Source: Armatimonadota bacterium (lineage in GTDB: Bacteria; Armatimonadota; Fimbriimonadia; Fimbriimonadales; Fimbriimonadaceae). From it: a stretch of 64,000 bases of DNA. The position numbers and the translations under genes were made by a program. The first letter of the stretch is position 1, and each line of letters starts with the position of its first letter. Shown piece after piece: positions 8,555 to 17,598 of this stretch. The notes under the pieces were generated by a model that saw only the letters and a program-made list of their open reading frames with translations, made no database searches and had not been told where the DNA came from. The DNA lies in NCBI GenBank assembly GCA_018268375.1, contig JAFDWS010000002.1, positions 806,001-870,000 on the forward strand, given 5' to 3'.

Positions 8555-9718
8555 TCAGGCGCTCCGGTCGGTCGCCTTCAAGCGCGCGTTCGCGACAAGG
8601 AAGAACAGGACAGCGAAGCCGAGCGTCCCAGCCAAAGATGGCAGGACACCGACGAGGTCAGACCCCCTCCAAAGTGCCGCGTCGAGGCCGTCGATAGCCC
8701 AGCGAGAGGGAACGGCCAACGTCGCGGACTGCATCCATTGGGGCATGAGAAAGGTGGGGAGCCACGCACCGCCCAGCATTGAGAGCATGAGCACAACAAA
8801 GACACTCAGCCCGCGACTCTGATCCTCCGTCTTTCCAAGGGAGGCGACGAGCAGTCCAAATGTCGCGGCCATCAGGGCGGTCACCAAACACTGGAGCACG
8901 AAAGCGAGAGGGCTGCCGGTCACGCGAACTCCCATGAATCCGATCCCGCACAGAAAGACGGCAGCAAGGGTGATCGTGCCGATGATCGTCCCACTCAAGA
9001 CCTTGGCCAGCGTCACGCTGACGAAGGGCACGGGCGCCGTGCGGATCCGCTTCCAGATGCTCAATCGCCGGTCGCGCAAAAAGCCCATCGCCAGGTTAAT
9101 AGAATAGAAGAGCACGCCCTGGACCGCCATCCCGGCGAACATGTGGGCTCGAGTCGCGGTGACGTCGTCGGTGCCTTTGCCTGTCTGCGGGACCGTCTTC
9201 GTCGTGAACGGCATTCCGTCCCCGTCAGAAGCGAGAGGGCTTTCGGGATAGGCTTCATGGACAAGCGCCGAGACGACGTCCTTCGACACAAATCCCTGGG
9301 CCGCCATCACCGTGGTGTTCTGCGACGGGTCGGTCAAAGTTTCAAGTTCGGGCCTGCTGTTGGCACCGGAAAGCGCCGCCAGAGCCCTCTCGCCGAAGCC
9401 CTTAGGAAAGACCACGGCCATCGCGGTCTCACCGCTGCTCGCCATCTTTCGCGCCGATGCCGAATCGGCGACCCTGACCTTGAGGTGTTCTTCGGCCCTG
9501 AGCTTTTCGAGAATCGCATTGGTGGTCGGGGATTGGTCATCGTCCGCCACCACGATGGCTATTGGCTTGATTTCGGTCGAAGTGCTCCCGCCTCCTGCGA
9601 AGACCATCGACATGAAGACCGCGATCCCGACCGGGACCGCGATGGAGATGATGGCCGCGCTCCTGTCCGCGAGGAACAGTCGGACGTCCTTCTTGACGAG
9701 TTCGCCGAGTGCGCCCAT
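8555..9718 (-). CDS. ABC-2 type transporter permease
   Basis: 387-residue membrane protein of the ABC-2 class. One N-terminal helix (IISIAVPVGIAVFMSMVF) is followed by an extracytoplasmic domain of about 160 residues and five to six C-terminal helices, including FLRDRRLSIWKRIRTAPVP before the core. This layout is usual for NatB/YhaP-like drug or sodium exporters. The start ATG shares bases with the stop of the ATPase gene (ATGA at 9718), so the two form one translated unit. The substrate cannot be told. Confidence 0.88.
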   Translation of the reverse strand: MGALGELVKKDVRLFLADRSAAIISIAVPVGIAVFMSMVFAGGGSTSTEIKPIAIVVADDDQSPTTNAILEKLRAEEHLKVRVADSASARKMASSGETAMAVVFPKGFGERALAALSGANSRPELETLTDPSQNTTVMAAQGFVSKDVVSALVHEAYPESPLASDGDGMPFTTKTVPQTGKGTDDVTATRAHMFAGMAVQGVLFYSINLAMGFLRDRRLSIWKRIRTAPVPFVSVTLAKVLSGTIIGTITLAAVFLCGIGFMGVRVTGSPLAFVLQCLVTALMAATFGLLVASLGKTEDQSRGLSVFVVLMLSMLGGAWLPTFLMPQWMQSATLAVPSRWAIDGLDAALWRGSDLVGVLPSLAGTLGFAVLFFLVANARLKATDRSA

Positions 9719-10641
9719 CAGTCCCTAAGCGACCTCCCTGTCAGATTCAAGAACACTTCTTCCAGTGTCCTTTTGTGTGTCTGGAGCGAGGTGAATGGGA
9801 TCTCCCGGTTCGCTTCGGCAACGGCACCCAACGCCGCAGACAGGTCTTCCGTCGAGATCTCGACGGAGGCACCGTTTTCCTCCGCCTGAAAGCCGGCTGA
9901 GCGGACTCTCGCGAGGATCCGGCTCGCGTCAGAAGTGTTCGCCGCCCCAATGGTCAGTGTGTTTTGGCCTGGCAGCAGGCTGTACAGGGAGGGGAGGTCT
10001 CCTTCCGCCACGACCTTTCCTGCATCCATGATCGCGATGTGGTCGCAAAGCCGCTCCACTTCTTCCATGTAATGGGTGGTGTAGATGAGTGTCAACCCCT
10101 GCGATTGGAGGAGTTTGAGGCTCTCGAAAATGGCGTTGCGGCTCTGGGGGTCGACGCCAACGGTCGGCTCGTCGAGCACCAAGAGTTTGGGTCTTTGAAG
10201 GAGCGAGACGGCAATGTTAAGCCTTCTCTTCATGCCGCCAGAGTAATGCTTGACCTTGTCGCGGGCGCGGTCGGTCAGGCCCGCCACCTCAAGGACTTCT
10301 CGGATGCGACGCTCCCGCTCATTGCCCGCGATCCCATAGAGCCCGGCGAAGAACTGAAGGTTGGCCGTCGCACTCAGGTCGTCATAAAGGGCGATCTCTT
10401 GAGGCACGTAGCCAATCTGGCGGCGGGCGCCGCTGTCGTCTGGCGTGACGAGCTTTCCGGAGAACGTAACGGTGCCAGCATCCGGCTTGGCGAGGCCGAC
10501 CAACATGTCGATCGTGCTCGTCTTCCCTGCCCCGTTTGGCCCAAGGAGGCCAAAGCAACTGCCCTCTTCTACCCTCAGTGAGACCCCGTCGACTGCCGTG
10601 ACTGGCCCAAACCTCCGTACAAGGCCCTCTGCGATCAGCAC
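9718..10641 (-). CDS. ABC transporter ATP-binding protein (exporter partner)
   Basis: 307-residue single-domain ATPase. Walker A is GLLGPNGAGKTS near residue 33, the Q-loop lies in IGYVPQEIALYDDL, the signature is SGGMKRRLNIA, Walker B is LLVLDEPTVGVDPQ, and the switch histidine lies in IYTTHYMEE. Residues about 225-307 form a DUF4162-like tail common in multidrug/lipid ABC-2 exporters. The start is GTG 10641. It energises the permease encoded directly downstream through the ATGA junction. Confidence 0.92.
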   Translation of the reverse strand: MLIAEGLVRRFGPVTAVDGVSLRVEEGSCFGLLGPNGAGKTSTIDMLVGLAKPDAGTVTFSGKLVTPDDSGARRQIGYVPQEIALYDDLSATANLQFFAGLYGIAGNERERRIREVLEVAGLTDRARDKVKHYSGGMKRRLNIAVSLLQRPKLLVLDEPTVGVDPQSRNAIFESLKLLQSQGLTLIYTTHYMEEVERLCDHIAIMDAGKVVAEGDLPSLYSLLPGQNTLTIGAANTSDASRILARVRSAGFQAEENGASVEISTEDLSAALGAVAEANREIPFTSLQTHKRTLEEVFLNLTGRSLRD

Positions 10642-10712
10642 AAGGGTCAGTACGAGCCAGGATTAGAAACCGTTGCTCGTCCTACGGCCAATCGGTTTGG
10701 TAACCTGTTCGG

Positions 10713-12200
10713 ATGCTTCGTGCATCTTTGGTTGCCCTGTCCTTCACCGCAGTCTCCGCCGCGCTGTGCCAGACCCCTGCCGCTCCCGATGCGAACAAGC
10801 CGTCGCCTTTCGAGATTCAAACCTCGGTGACCAAGCACAGCATCGGGTTGAGCACTGGCAAGCTTGATTACAGCGCTACCGCTGGTCAGATTCCGCTCCG
10901 TAACGACGACGGCGACGTAGAGTGCCGCATGTTCTACGTGGCGTACCAAAAAGACGGTGCCGACGCGGGCCATCGACCTGTCACGTTCGCATTCAACGGT
11001 GGGCCGGGCAGCGCAACGATTTGGTTGCACATGGGCGCGCTCGGACCCAAGCGGGCACCAATGCCCGATGACGGGAGCCTTCCCGCCCCGCCTTACGAAT
11101 CGATCGATAACCAGGACACTTGGCTCGACTTCACCGACGTTGTCTGCGTCGACGCTCCTGGAACGGGCTTCAGCCGGATCAGCAAGCCGGATCTCGCAAA
11201 GAAGTACTTCGGCGTCCAGCCGGACATTGAGGCCTTCACGAAGTTCGTCCGCGGATGGTTGACCGAGCACCACCGTTGGCGCTCGCCCGTCTTCATCGCA
11301 GGCGAAAGCTATGGAGGCATCCGCGGTTCTGGCCTCAGCAACCGACTGTTCCAAAACGGAATCGCGGTCAGCGGGTTCGTAAGCATCTCCGGCACCAGCA
11401 ACTTCCTCACGCTGGACGGGATGAGAGGGAACGATGCGACCTTCGTCGGCTTCGTCCCCTCCATGGCGGCTTGCGCTTTCTACCATCACAAGCTCGCCCC
11501 ACGCTTTAAGAGCGTTGAAGACGTTGTTGCGGAAACGCGGAAGTGGGTTGACGAGGAGTACGGCCCTGCTCTCTTGAGGGGCGACAGCTTGAGTGAGGCC
11601 GAGAAGGACAAGATCGCGGGCAAGCTGTCGGAGTACCTTGGCATCAGCAAGAAGTACTGTCGCGACAGTAACCTGCGCGTCCCCGAATGGGCGTTCTTCA
11701 AAGAGCTTTTGAGGGACCAGGGCCTTTCGATCGGGCGATACGATGGTCGGTTGACCGCAAAGGAAGAACTCAAGGTCGGGGGCCAGCAGGCGAACGACCC
11801 GAGCGACGACGCCGTCAACGCTCCTTTCACGTCAGTGTTGAACGACTATCTCGACCGCGAGCTTGGTGTCAAAACGCAAATGACGTACTTGACAGGCGGC
11901 AACGTGTACCCCTGGACCGAGCGTGAAGGCTCGTACTCTGAGACATCGTCGGAGCTCCGCTCTCTGCTCGCTGCGAACAAGCATTTCCGCGTCCTTTACT
12001 GCTGCGGTTACTACGATCTCGCCTGTCCCTTTAACGCGACGATCTACACGGTCAACCACATGGGCTTGGACCCCGATTCCATGTCCCACGTTTCGTACCA
12101 GTACTACCCAGCGGGGCACATGATGTACATCGAAAAGACTTCGCGGAAGAAGTTCCACGACGACGTCGCCAAATTCGTGAAGCAGTGCCTGGGCGGATGA
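10713..12200 (+). CDS. Secreted serine carboxypeptidase-like protein (peptidase S10)
   Basis: 495 residues with a signal peptide (MLRASLVALSFTAVSAALCQ). S10 fold motifs: FNGGPGSATIWLHMG at 94-108, and a catalytic triad of Ser199 in AGESYGG, Asp435 in GYYDLACPF and His469 in PAGHMMYIEK. S10 enzymes remove C-terminal amino acids; this bacterial periplasmic clade is poorly studied. Monocistronic and divergent from the ABC exporter. A 10-bp hairpin straddles the gap after its stop. Confidence 0.92.
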   Translation: MLRASLVALSFTAVSAALCQTPAAPDANKPSPFEIQTSVTKHSIGLSTGKLDYSATAGQIPLRNDDGDVECRMFYVAYQKDGADAGHRPVTFAFNGGPGSATIWLHMGALGPKRAPMPDDGSLPAPPYESIDNQDTWLDFTDVVCVDAPGTGFSRISKPDLAKKYFGVQPDIEAFTKFVRGWLTEHHRWRSPVFIAGESYGGIRGSGLSNRLFQNGIAVSGFVSISGTSNFLTLDGMRGNDATFVGFVPSMAACAFYHHKLAPRFKSVEDVVAETRKWVDEEYGPALLRGDSLSEAEKDKIAGKLSEYLGISKKYCRDSNLRVPEWAFFKELLRDQGLSIGRYDGRLTAKEELKVGGQQANDPSDDAVNAPFTSVLNDYLDRELGVKTQMTYLTGGNVYPWTEREGSYSETSSELRSLLAANKHFRVLYCCGYYDLACPFNATIYTVNHMGLDPDSMSHVSYQYYPAGHMMYIEKTSRKKFHDDVAKFVKQCLGG

Positions 12201-12205
12201 CGCTG

Positions 12206-12232
12206 GCTCAGCGGCCGCCGAAGCCGCTGAGC
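12206..12232. terminator. Hairpin between convergent genes
   Basis: A perfect 10-bp stem (GCTCAGCGGC with GCCGCTGAGC, loop CGCCGAA) lies just after the S10 gene and over the last codons of the convergent permease gene. There is no T-run, so it may be a weak or factor-assisted terminator. Confidence 0.4.
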
Positions 12233-13908
12233 GCTGCTCCCTCGATGAAGAAACGTTGGGCGAATGCGAACAAAGCGATGACCGGAACCAGCGACATCGT
12301 GACGAACGCCATCAGCAATCCAGGGTCGCCGTTTCGGTCGCCGTTGAAGAGCTGGACCGCGTAGGAGATCGGCAGGGTCTCCGGTGACGACGAGTAAACG
12401 AGCGGCCCCATGAAGTTGTTCCAGGCACCAAGGAAGGTCATGATCGCAATGACGGCAAGCGCCGGCTTCACTTGCGGCAACATGACCGACCAAAGCGACC
12501 GCAAGTAAGTGCAGCCATCGATTTTAGCGGCGTCTTCTAACTCGTAGGGAACTTGCTGGAAGAACTGGCGCAACATGAAGACGTTGAATGCGGCGGCAAA
12601 CCAGGATGTCACCCACATGGGCTTGAGCGTATCGATCCAACCGAACTGGCGGAAGATCAAGAATTGGGGCAAGAGCGTCACCGCCGCTGGCAGCATCATC
12701 GTGCTGAGCATGACTTTGAACAATGCTTCCCGTCCCGGGAAGCGCAGCCTTGCGAACGCATAGGCGACCAAGCTGCACGAGACGAGGGCACCCAAGACGT
12801 TCATGACCACGAGCCACAGGGTGTTCCGCAAATACGTCCAACCGTATTGCGCCTCGGGAGGCAGGTACTCGAGAGCCTCGAAGTAGTTCTTCCACCGCAG
12901 GCTGACTGGACGAACCTTCTCCGTTGCCTTTGGCGGGAACAAGTGCCGCTGTCCCTTCACGGCGGCGGGAGAGCGCAATTCAACGTCTTGGCTGCCGTCT
13001 GGCATTTCCTCAAAGACAACGCCTTCGACCTTCTGTCCTCGGAGGTCGGCGGTGACCAACGGCATCTGTCGCGGGATCTCCTTAGCCTGGTCTCGAGGAA
13101 TGATGAAGGTAAAGCCACCAAAGAAGAGTGGGTGCGCGATACGGAGGCTCAAGGTGCCGTCGGGGCGGACTTGCTCCAGGTCGGCCTGCACCTTGATTCC
13201 TTTGTACTTTGCTTCGTAGTACGGGTGGTTCGGGTTCATGACCGGAGCCGTCTGCTCAACGCGAGGAACCCAAATGATGCCGTTCGGGCTCGACATGTCC
13301 TTGTCCTCCTTGAAGCTCGTTACAAGAAGGAAGAGGAAGGGCAGGCCGAACACGAGCGTGCCGGCGAGCAGGGCCAGTTGGATCGCCATGCCCTTCAAGA
13401 GACTGCTGGATTTGGCTGACTTTTCGGCATAAGACATGCACAAAACTGCAAGAACCGCGAGACCGGCAAGAGCGAGGGCACCGGGGACGCCGAGCATGAT
13501 GTGGCCGCTCAGCAGCTTGAAGGGAACAGGGTTCGCCCGGGGCAACAAGAAGCAGACAACCCCAGCCACCAACCAATAGAGGATGGTGAGGGGGTTCGAG
13601 AACCCCTTCTTCAGCAACATACCGACCAGTCCGTTGACGACGCAGATCCCGCACACGGTCGCCATCCATAGTTGAATGGGAAGAACGGGCCATACCAGCG
13701 GCAGACCGATGCCCGCCGTTGGAAAGAGCGCGGCACTGGCGAGCAGTGCGGCCGTTCCGACGCCAAGCATGACAGCGCTCCCACTCAGGCCCGAGCGGAG
13801 TTGCGGCTCCATCCAAGCCCGGAGCAAGCCGTAGAGTCCCCGCAATCCTATGAGTGCGCCAAGCCAAAACGTGATGGTCGCAAGCGCTGCAGTCCATGGA
13901 ACTGGCAT
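12208..13908 (-). CDS. Sugar ABC transporter permease, MalG-like, with long N-terminal membrane extension
   Basis: 566 residues, twice the usual MalG length of about 280. The start ATG 13908 shares bases with the TAA of the upstream gene (TAATG). Residues 1-180 add about five membrane segments. A MalG-like first helix follows (GTLVFGLPFLFLLVTSFKED), then an extracytoplasmic loop of about 130 residues, then the permease core. The EAA loop is ELEDAAKIDGCTYLRSLWSV, which contacts the ATPase. It pairs with the fused binding protein-MalF upstream. No ATPase gene is in the cluster, so a shared MsiK-like ATPase elsewhere is expected. Confidence 0.85.
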   Translation of the reverse strand: MPVPWTAALATITFWLGALIGLRGLYGLLRAWMEPQLRSGLSGSAVMLGVGTAALLASAALFPTAGIGLPLVWPVLPIQLWMATVCGICVVNGLVGMLLKKGFSNPLTILYWLVAGVVCFLLPRANPVPFKLLSGHIMLGVPGALALAGLAVLAVLCMSYAEKSAKSSSLLKGMAIQLALLAGTLVFGLPFLFLLVTSFKEDKDMSSPNGIIWVPRVEQTAPVMNPNHPYYEAKYKGIKVQADLEQVRPDGTLSLRIAHPLFFGGFTFIIPRDQAKEIPRQMPLVTADLRGQKVEGVVFEEMPDGSQDVELRSPAAVKGQRHLFPPKATEKVRPVSLRWKNYFEALEYLPPEAQYGWTYLRNTLWLVVMNVLGALVSCSLVAYAFARLRFPGREALFKVMLSTMMLPAAVTLLPQFLIFRQFGWIDTLKPMWVTSWFAAAFNVFMLRQFFQQVPYELEDAAKIDGCTYLRSLWSVMLPQVKPALAVIAIMTFLGAWNNFMGPLVYSSSPETLPISYAVQLFNGDRNGDPGLLMAFVTMSLVPVIALFAFAQRFFIEGAALSGFGGR

Positions 13909-16334
13909 TACTTGTCCGCCTCCACATAAACCCAGCGGTCTTTCAATCGCCACTGGATCAAGGTCAACGCCAAAATGACAAAGAACACCACCCAGGCCAG
14001 CGCCGAGGCATATCCGAGCTTAAAGAAACGGAACCCCTGCTGGAACAGGTGTACGACCGGCGTCAGCAGAGAGTCTGACGGGCCCGCCAGACCGGTGTCG
14101 GCCCCCATGAACACCCAGATACGGTCGAACTCCTGCACCGCCGAGATCAAGCCCGTCACGCAGTTGAAGAACACGATCGGGCTCAGCATCGGCAGCGTCA
14201 CTTTCCAAAACTGCTGCCAGCCGTTGGCTCCGTCGATATGGGCGGCTTCATAGAGCTGAGCGGGAACGCCTTTCAATCCGGCGAGCCAAAGGATCATGCC
14301 TCCTCCCGCGCCCCAGACACCCATCATGATCAGCGACGGCTTGGCCCAATCGGCGACCGTGAACCAGCCCGGTGGCGAGACGCCCAACCAAGGCGTGAGA
14401 GTGTTCTGCCAGAGCGAATTGACGAGGCCCTTGTTCGGGTCTCCGCTGAGCACCCAACTCCACAAGACCGCGCTTGCGATTGCGGGCACGATGCTCGGCA
14501 TATAGAAGATCGTGCGATAGACGCGAATGCCCTTGAACGCCTGGTTCAGGAGCAAGGCAACGGCCAACCCTGTCACGATCCCGAGCGGCACTCCGATGCC
14601 CGTCAAATAGAAGACATTGCCAAACGCTTTCAGCACGCTCTCGCGGTCGCCACTGAGCATCTCCGCATAGTTGCCGAAGCCGACTGCCCGCGCCTCGCTC
14701 AGGGCGTTGTACTGGGTGAAGCTCATGAGCAGCGAGGCCATCATCGGTCCGAAGGTGAAGACCATGAATCCGATGAGCCAGGGCGAGATCAACAGGTAGC
14801 CCCATTTCGCCTCTTGCCTCTCCAACCGACCAAGCTTCAAGGATTTGAACTTCCACACCGACCAAATCGCGAGCAAGACAAGAAGGCCGATGATGACCGC
14901 GGCCGGCGGCCGAAAGTCGAACGGCTTAAGCGTTTCGTACCGCAAGTGGGCGTCAAGGTCTCTCTGAACCGCCGCCTGGCTAATGAGGAGGGCGTCCTTC
15001 GGAGACTTTTCGAGCTTGCAAGCGGTCTCGAGGGCCTTGACGTGTTCTGACCACAACGTCTGGCCCACCATTGTTGGCGGACGAATGCGCCCGACGTCCG
15101 CGAGCTTCACATGCATCGCGAGCGCGGCAGCGAAGTTGGGGTTTTTCGGTGTGAACTCTTTGAGGTAGGCCGCGTTCGCTTCCCTTTGGCCCTGGATACG
15201 TGGGATGTGGACTCGTCCCCGGCTCCGCTCATAGTTAGCTTGGGCACGGGCTTCGATGAGGCGTGCCTCGGTGCTCGTGAAGAACTTGATAAACCGCCAG
15301 GCGCCCTCGACGTTCTTGGCCCCGGCGGGAATCGCATAGGAGAAGCCGCCGATCCAGGTCACAAACGTGTCCTTCTCGTTCGCAAACGCGCCCTTCTTGT
15401 TGTAGCGGTCGTCGGGCACGGGAGGCGGCGCCACGCCAAAGTCGAGGTCTGGCGCGTAGCGGCTGAGGCTCATCATGATCCAGTCGCCGTCGATCTTCAT
15501 CGCGACCTTGCCGACGATGAAGGCGTCGTTCTCGTTCGCGAGAAAGCCGCTCTGGAATTTCTGGGCCTCGTCATAGCCGCCGAGCTGCTCGTAGCCCTTG
15601 ACCATGAACTTGAGCGCCTCTTCGGCCTGTGGCGAATAGAGGGTGCACTTTTTGCCGTCCGCCGACATGAACGAGGCGTTCATCTGGAACGAATAGAGGT
15701 ACAGCCAGGAGTTGCCGAAGTTGGGAATGAAGCCCGCCACCGTCATGTTGCCGCGCTTGTCCCGCTCGGTCAGGATCTTTCCGTAGGCGAGCAGCTCGGT
15801 CCACGTCCGAGGTGCGCGCTCAGGATCGAGTCCAGCCTTCCTTAGCTCGTCGGCGTGTCGGCGGAAGATGCCCCGGTTCCAATAGAGAATCCGGTCGTCC
15901 GCACCCGTCGGAATGCCGTACGTCTTGCCTTCGTACTGCGTTTCCTGCCAAGCCGCGGGATAGTACTGGTCGGGCTTTGGGCAGAGCGGGTCTTTGTCAT
16001 GGTCGCGAGCGATGAGGTCGTCGAGAGGACGAAATGCGCCGCGACTGGCCCAATCGCTGAGTGCGAATCGATCTTGAGCGATGACGTCGGGGGGCACGTT
16101 GCCAACGATGGCGGTCATGAGCTTTTGGGGGTTCATGTCCCCCGAGCCCATCTTGGTGGACTTGATCCGGAGATCTGGGTTCCGCCTTTCGAACTCGGCG
16201 ATGACCGCCTCGAGCCCTTTGCTGTCAGGGCCCGAAGCGAGGCCCCACACGGTCAACGGCTTCGGGCTCTGGGCGTGGCAGACCGCTGCGATTGTGCAAG
16301 CGACCGCGACCCAGACCCGGGAGATTGCCCTCAT
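13908..16334 (-). CDS. Fusion of extracellular sugar-binding protein (MalE type) and permease (MalF type)
   Basis: 808 residues. Residues 1-22 are a signal peptide (ending VCHAQ). Residues 25-470 are a family 1 solute-binding protein: LTVWGLASGPDSKGLEAVI, PPDVIAQDRFALSDWASRGA, YWNRGIFRRHADELRKAG, KVAMKIDGDWIMM. Residue 478-496 is a linking membrane helix. Residues 505-808 are a MalF-like permease with EAA loop EAAHIDGANGWQQFWKV near 696. One chain therefore anchors the receptor to the channel. Start ATG 16334 was chosen over upstream codons because the signal peptide begins there and a strong hairpin lies before it. Context (GH13, GH31) suggests maltodextrin as substrate. Confidence 0.88.
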   Translation of the reverse strand: MRAISRVWVAVACTIAAVCHAQSPKPLTVWGLASGPDSKGLEAVIAEFERRNPDLRIKSTKMGSGDMNPQKLMTAIVGNVPPDVIAQDRFALSDWASRGAFRPLDDLIARDHDKDPLCPKPDQYYPAAWQETQYEGKTYGIPTGADDRILYWNRGIFRRHADELRKAGLDPERAPRTWTELLAYGKILTERDKRGNMTVAGFIPNFGNSWLYLYSFQMNASFMSADGKKCTLYSPQAEEALKFMVKGYEQLGGYDEAQKFQSGFLANENDAFIVGKVAMKIDGDWIMMSLSRYAPDLDFGVAPPPVPDDRYNKKGAFANEKDTFVTWIGGFSYAIPAGAKNVEGAWRFIKFFTSTEARLIEARAQANYERSRGRVHIPRIQGQREANAAYLKEFTPKNPNFAAALAMHVKLADVGRIRPPTMVGQTLWSEHVKALETACKLEKSPKDALLISQAAVQRDLDAHLRYETLKPFDFRPPAAVIIGLLVLLAIWSVWKFKSLKLGRLERQEAKWGYLLISPWLIGFMVFTFGPMMASLLMSFTQYNALSEARAVGFGNYAEMLSGDRESVLKAFGNVFYLTGIGVPLGIVTGLAVALLLNQAFKGIRVYRTIFYMPSIVPAIASAVLWSWVLSGDPNKGLVNSLWQNTLTPWLGVSPPGWFTVADWAKPSLIMMGVWGAGGGMILWLAGLKGVPAQLYEAAHIDGANGWQQFWKVTLPMLSPIVFFNCVTGLISAVQEFDRIWVFMGADTGLAGPSDSLLTPVVHLFQQGFRFFKLGYASALAWVVFFVILALTLIQWRLKDRWVYVEADK

Positions 16335-16353
16335 GGTGCCGTTAAGGAATCCT

Positions 16354-16387
16354 ACCGGAGAGGCGCCTTGCTTGGTGCCTCTCCGGT
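16354..16387 (-). terminator. Long hairpin before the binding protein-permease fusion gene
   Basis: Stem of 14 bp with one wobble (ACCGGAGAGGCGCC at 16354-16367, GGTGCCTCTCCGGT at 16374-16387) and loop TTGCTT. It lies between the stop of the small membrane protein and the ATG of the fusion. No T-run follows. It may be a partial terminator or an mRNA stabiliser that sets different transporter levels from the genes upstream. Confidence 0.5.
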
Positions 16388-16395
16388 CGTGTGCG

Positions 16396-16653
16396 TCAGT
16401 GTTGACCGGTCGCCTGCCGCGCTGCGGCTTCAGGCGGTAGTTCGGCCGATCGCTCGGTCGGTGCTCCCTGTGAGTCGGAAGGATTGGCCTGTGCCGCGCT
16501 CTTCGCGCGATAGTCGGCCATGTCCTGTTCGAGCTGGGGAGTCGGTGTCGCACCTCCACCGCTGTTGAGCGCCCCGATACCCCAGATGACCAGGGCGATC
16601 ACAACGACCGAACCGATGACGGCTATCAGCCAGGGAGGTAGGTTCCGTTTCAT
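16396..16653 (-). CDS. Small single-span membrane protein, hypothetical
   Basis: 85 residues. One N-terminal membrane helix ([19 protein letters not shown]) follows a short positive start (MKRNLPP), then comes a hydrophilic tail rich in A, Q, P and S. The start ATG overlaps the stop of the pseudopilin (ATGA at 16653-16650), so the two are translated together. Probably an inner-membrane partner of the pseudopilin; no family recognised. Confidence 0.7.
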   Translation of the reverse strand: MKRNLPPWLIAVIGSVVVIALVIWGIGALNSGGGATPTPQLEQDMADYRAKSAAQANPSDSQGAPTERSAELPPEAAARQATGQH

Positions 16654-17594
16654 GACCCTGCGTTGACGTTCTCACCAGGGACGATGCAACCGCGGGTTCC
16701 ACCGTTCGTTCCCGGCGGTTCAAGATCCCAATCCATGCAGCTCATACCGGCAGTCCAGTCGGGGTACTGCTCCCCGTCCTTGTCCCATGTGGCTGCGCGG
16801 TGCTCATAGCCCTTGAACTCGGTGCCGTTGTTGTAGCCATCGCGGGTCTTGCCAGTGCCCTTCTTCGTGACCACGTGGCCATCGGCCATGCCCCAGACGG
16901 ACGCCTCGGCGTAGTCGTTGTTGATGAAACACCAGGCCTTGCAAATCTTGTTTGGAGTGCAGGAGCCGTTGCCGGTGCCGCCCAAATTGATGTTCCTTGT
17001 GTTCTCGAAGACCGCGTTCGGGAACTTCGGATTGGTCGTACTTGCCGCCCAATCGATCGACGTGAAGTAGTCTGACCGGCTATTGCTCAGCATGCGCTCC
17101 TCACCCAAGACGACGGTGTCCGACGGCTGCGGGAAGTAAGTCATGCTCGGCGTTGAATAGGCGTTGGCCTTAAAGTAGCTGCCGCACCCTTGGTATCCCC
17201 GGAAGAAGTTGGGCGCGCCGCCAAACGCTCTGCGGAACTGGCCAAACGGCGTGTTGTACTTGGCACGGGTGTCCATGCTCGACTCAAAGACGCCGAGGTT
17301 CTTCGCGTACGGATAAGCGAGCACTTCCCAGCTCATGCCGTCGCTGACGTCGGCTCCGTTGATGCGTGGGCCGCAACCGAGGCGGTAACGAGGAGAAGCG
17401 GTGTCGTCAAAGTCGGTCGCGTAAATATTGACCGCGAGCAGCATTTGCTTCATGTTGCTCGTGGCCATGGCTTTCTTAGCGGCCGTCTTCGCTTGCGCGA
17501 AAACAGGGAACAGAATGGCGGCGAGGATCGCGATGATCGCGATGACGACGAGGAGCTCGATCAGGGTAAAGGCTGAGCTACGGGTGCGTTTCAT
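16650..17594 (-). CDS. Type II pseudopilin-like protein (prepilin N-terminal methylation site, H-X9-DG type)
   Basis: 314 residues from ATG 17594, with AAGGTGA as ribosome site. The N-terminus [26 protein letters not shown] is a class III signal: cleavage before F, with Glu at position 5 of the mature protein. The C-terminal part has [13 protein letters not shown], as in the H-X9-DG/DUF1559 group of secreted pseudopilin-like proteins common in Planctomycetes and Armatimonadetes. It sits between the GH13 gene and the sugar transporter on the same strand, four bases after the GH13 stop. A link to glucan handling at the cell surface is possible but unproven. Confidence 0.85.
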   Translation of the reverse strand: MKRTRSSAFTLIELLVVIAIIAILAAILFPVFAQAKTAAKKAMATSNMKQMLLAVNIYATDFDDTASPRYRLGCGPRINGADVSDGMSWEVLAYPYAKNLGVFESSMDTRAKYNTPFGQFRRAFGGAPNFFRGYQGCGSYFKANAYSTPSMTYFPQPSDTVVLGEERMLSNSRSDYFTSIDWAASTTNPKFPNAVFENTRNINLGGTGNGSCTPNKICKAWCFINNDYAEASVWGMADGHVVTKKGTGKTRDGYNNGTEFKGYEHRAATWDKDGEQYPDWTAGMSCMDWDLEPPGTNGGTRGCIVPGENVNAGS

Positions 17595-17598
17595 ATGG

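Noticed and set aside
10647..11489. Long minus-strand ORF over the S10 peptidase start
   Set aside because: The plus strand holds a signal peptide and a full Ser-Asp-His triad; the minus frame has no recognisable motif.
16335..16559. N-terminal extension of the binding protein-permease fusion
   Set aside because: Arg- and Pro-rich, crosses a strong hairpin and the end of another gene; the signal peptide begins at 16334.
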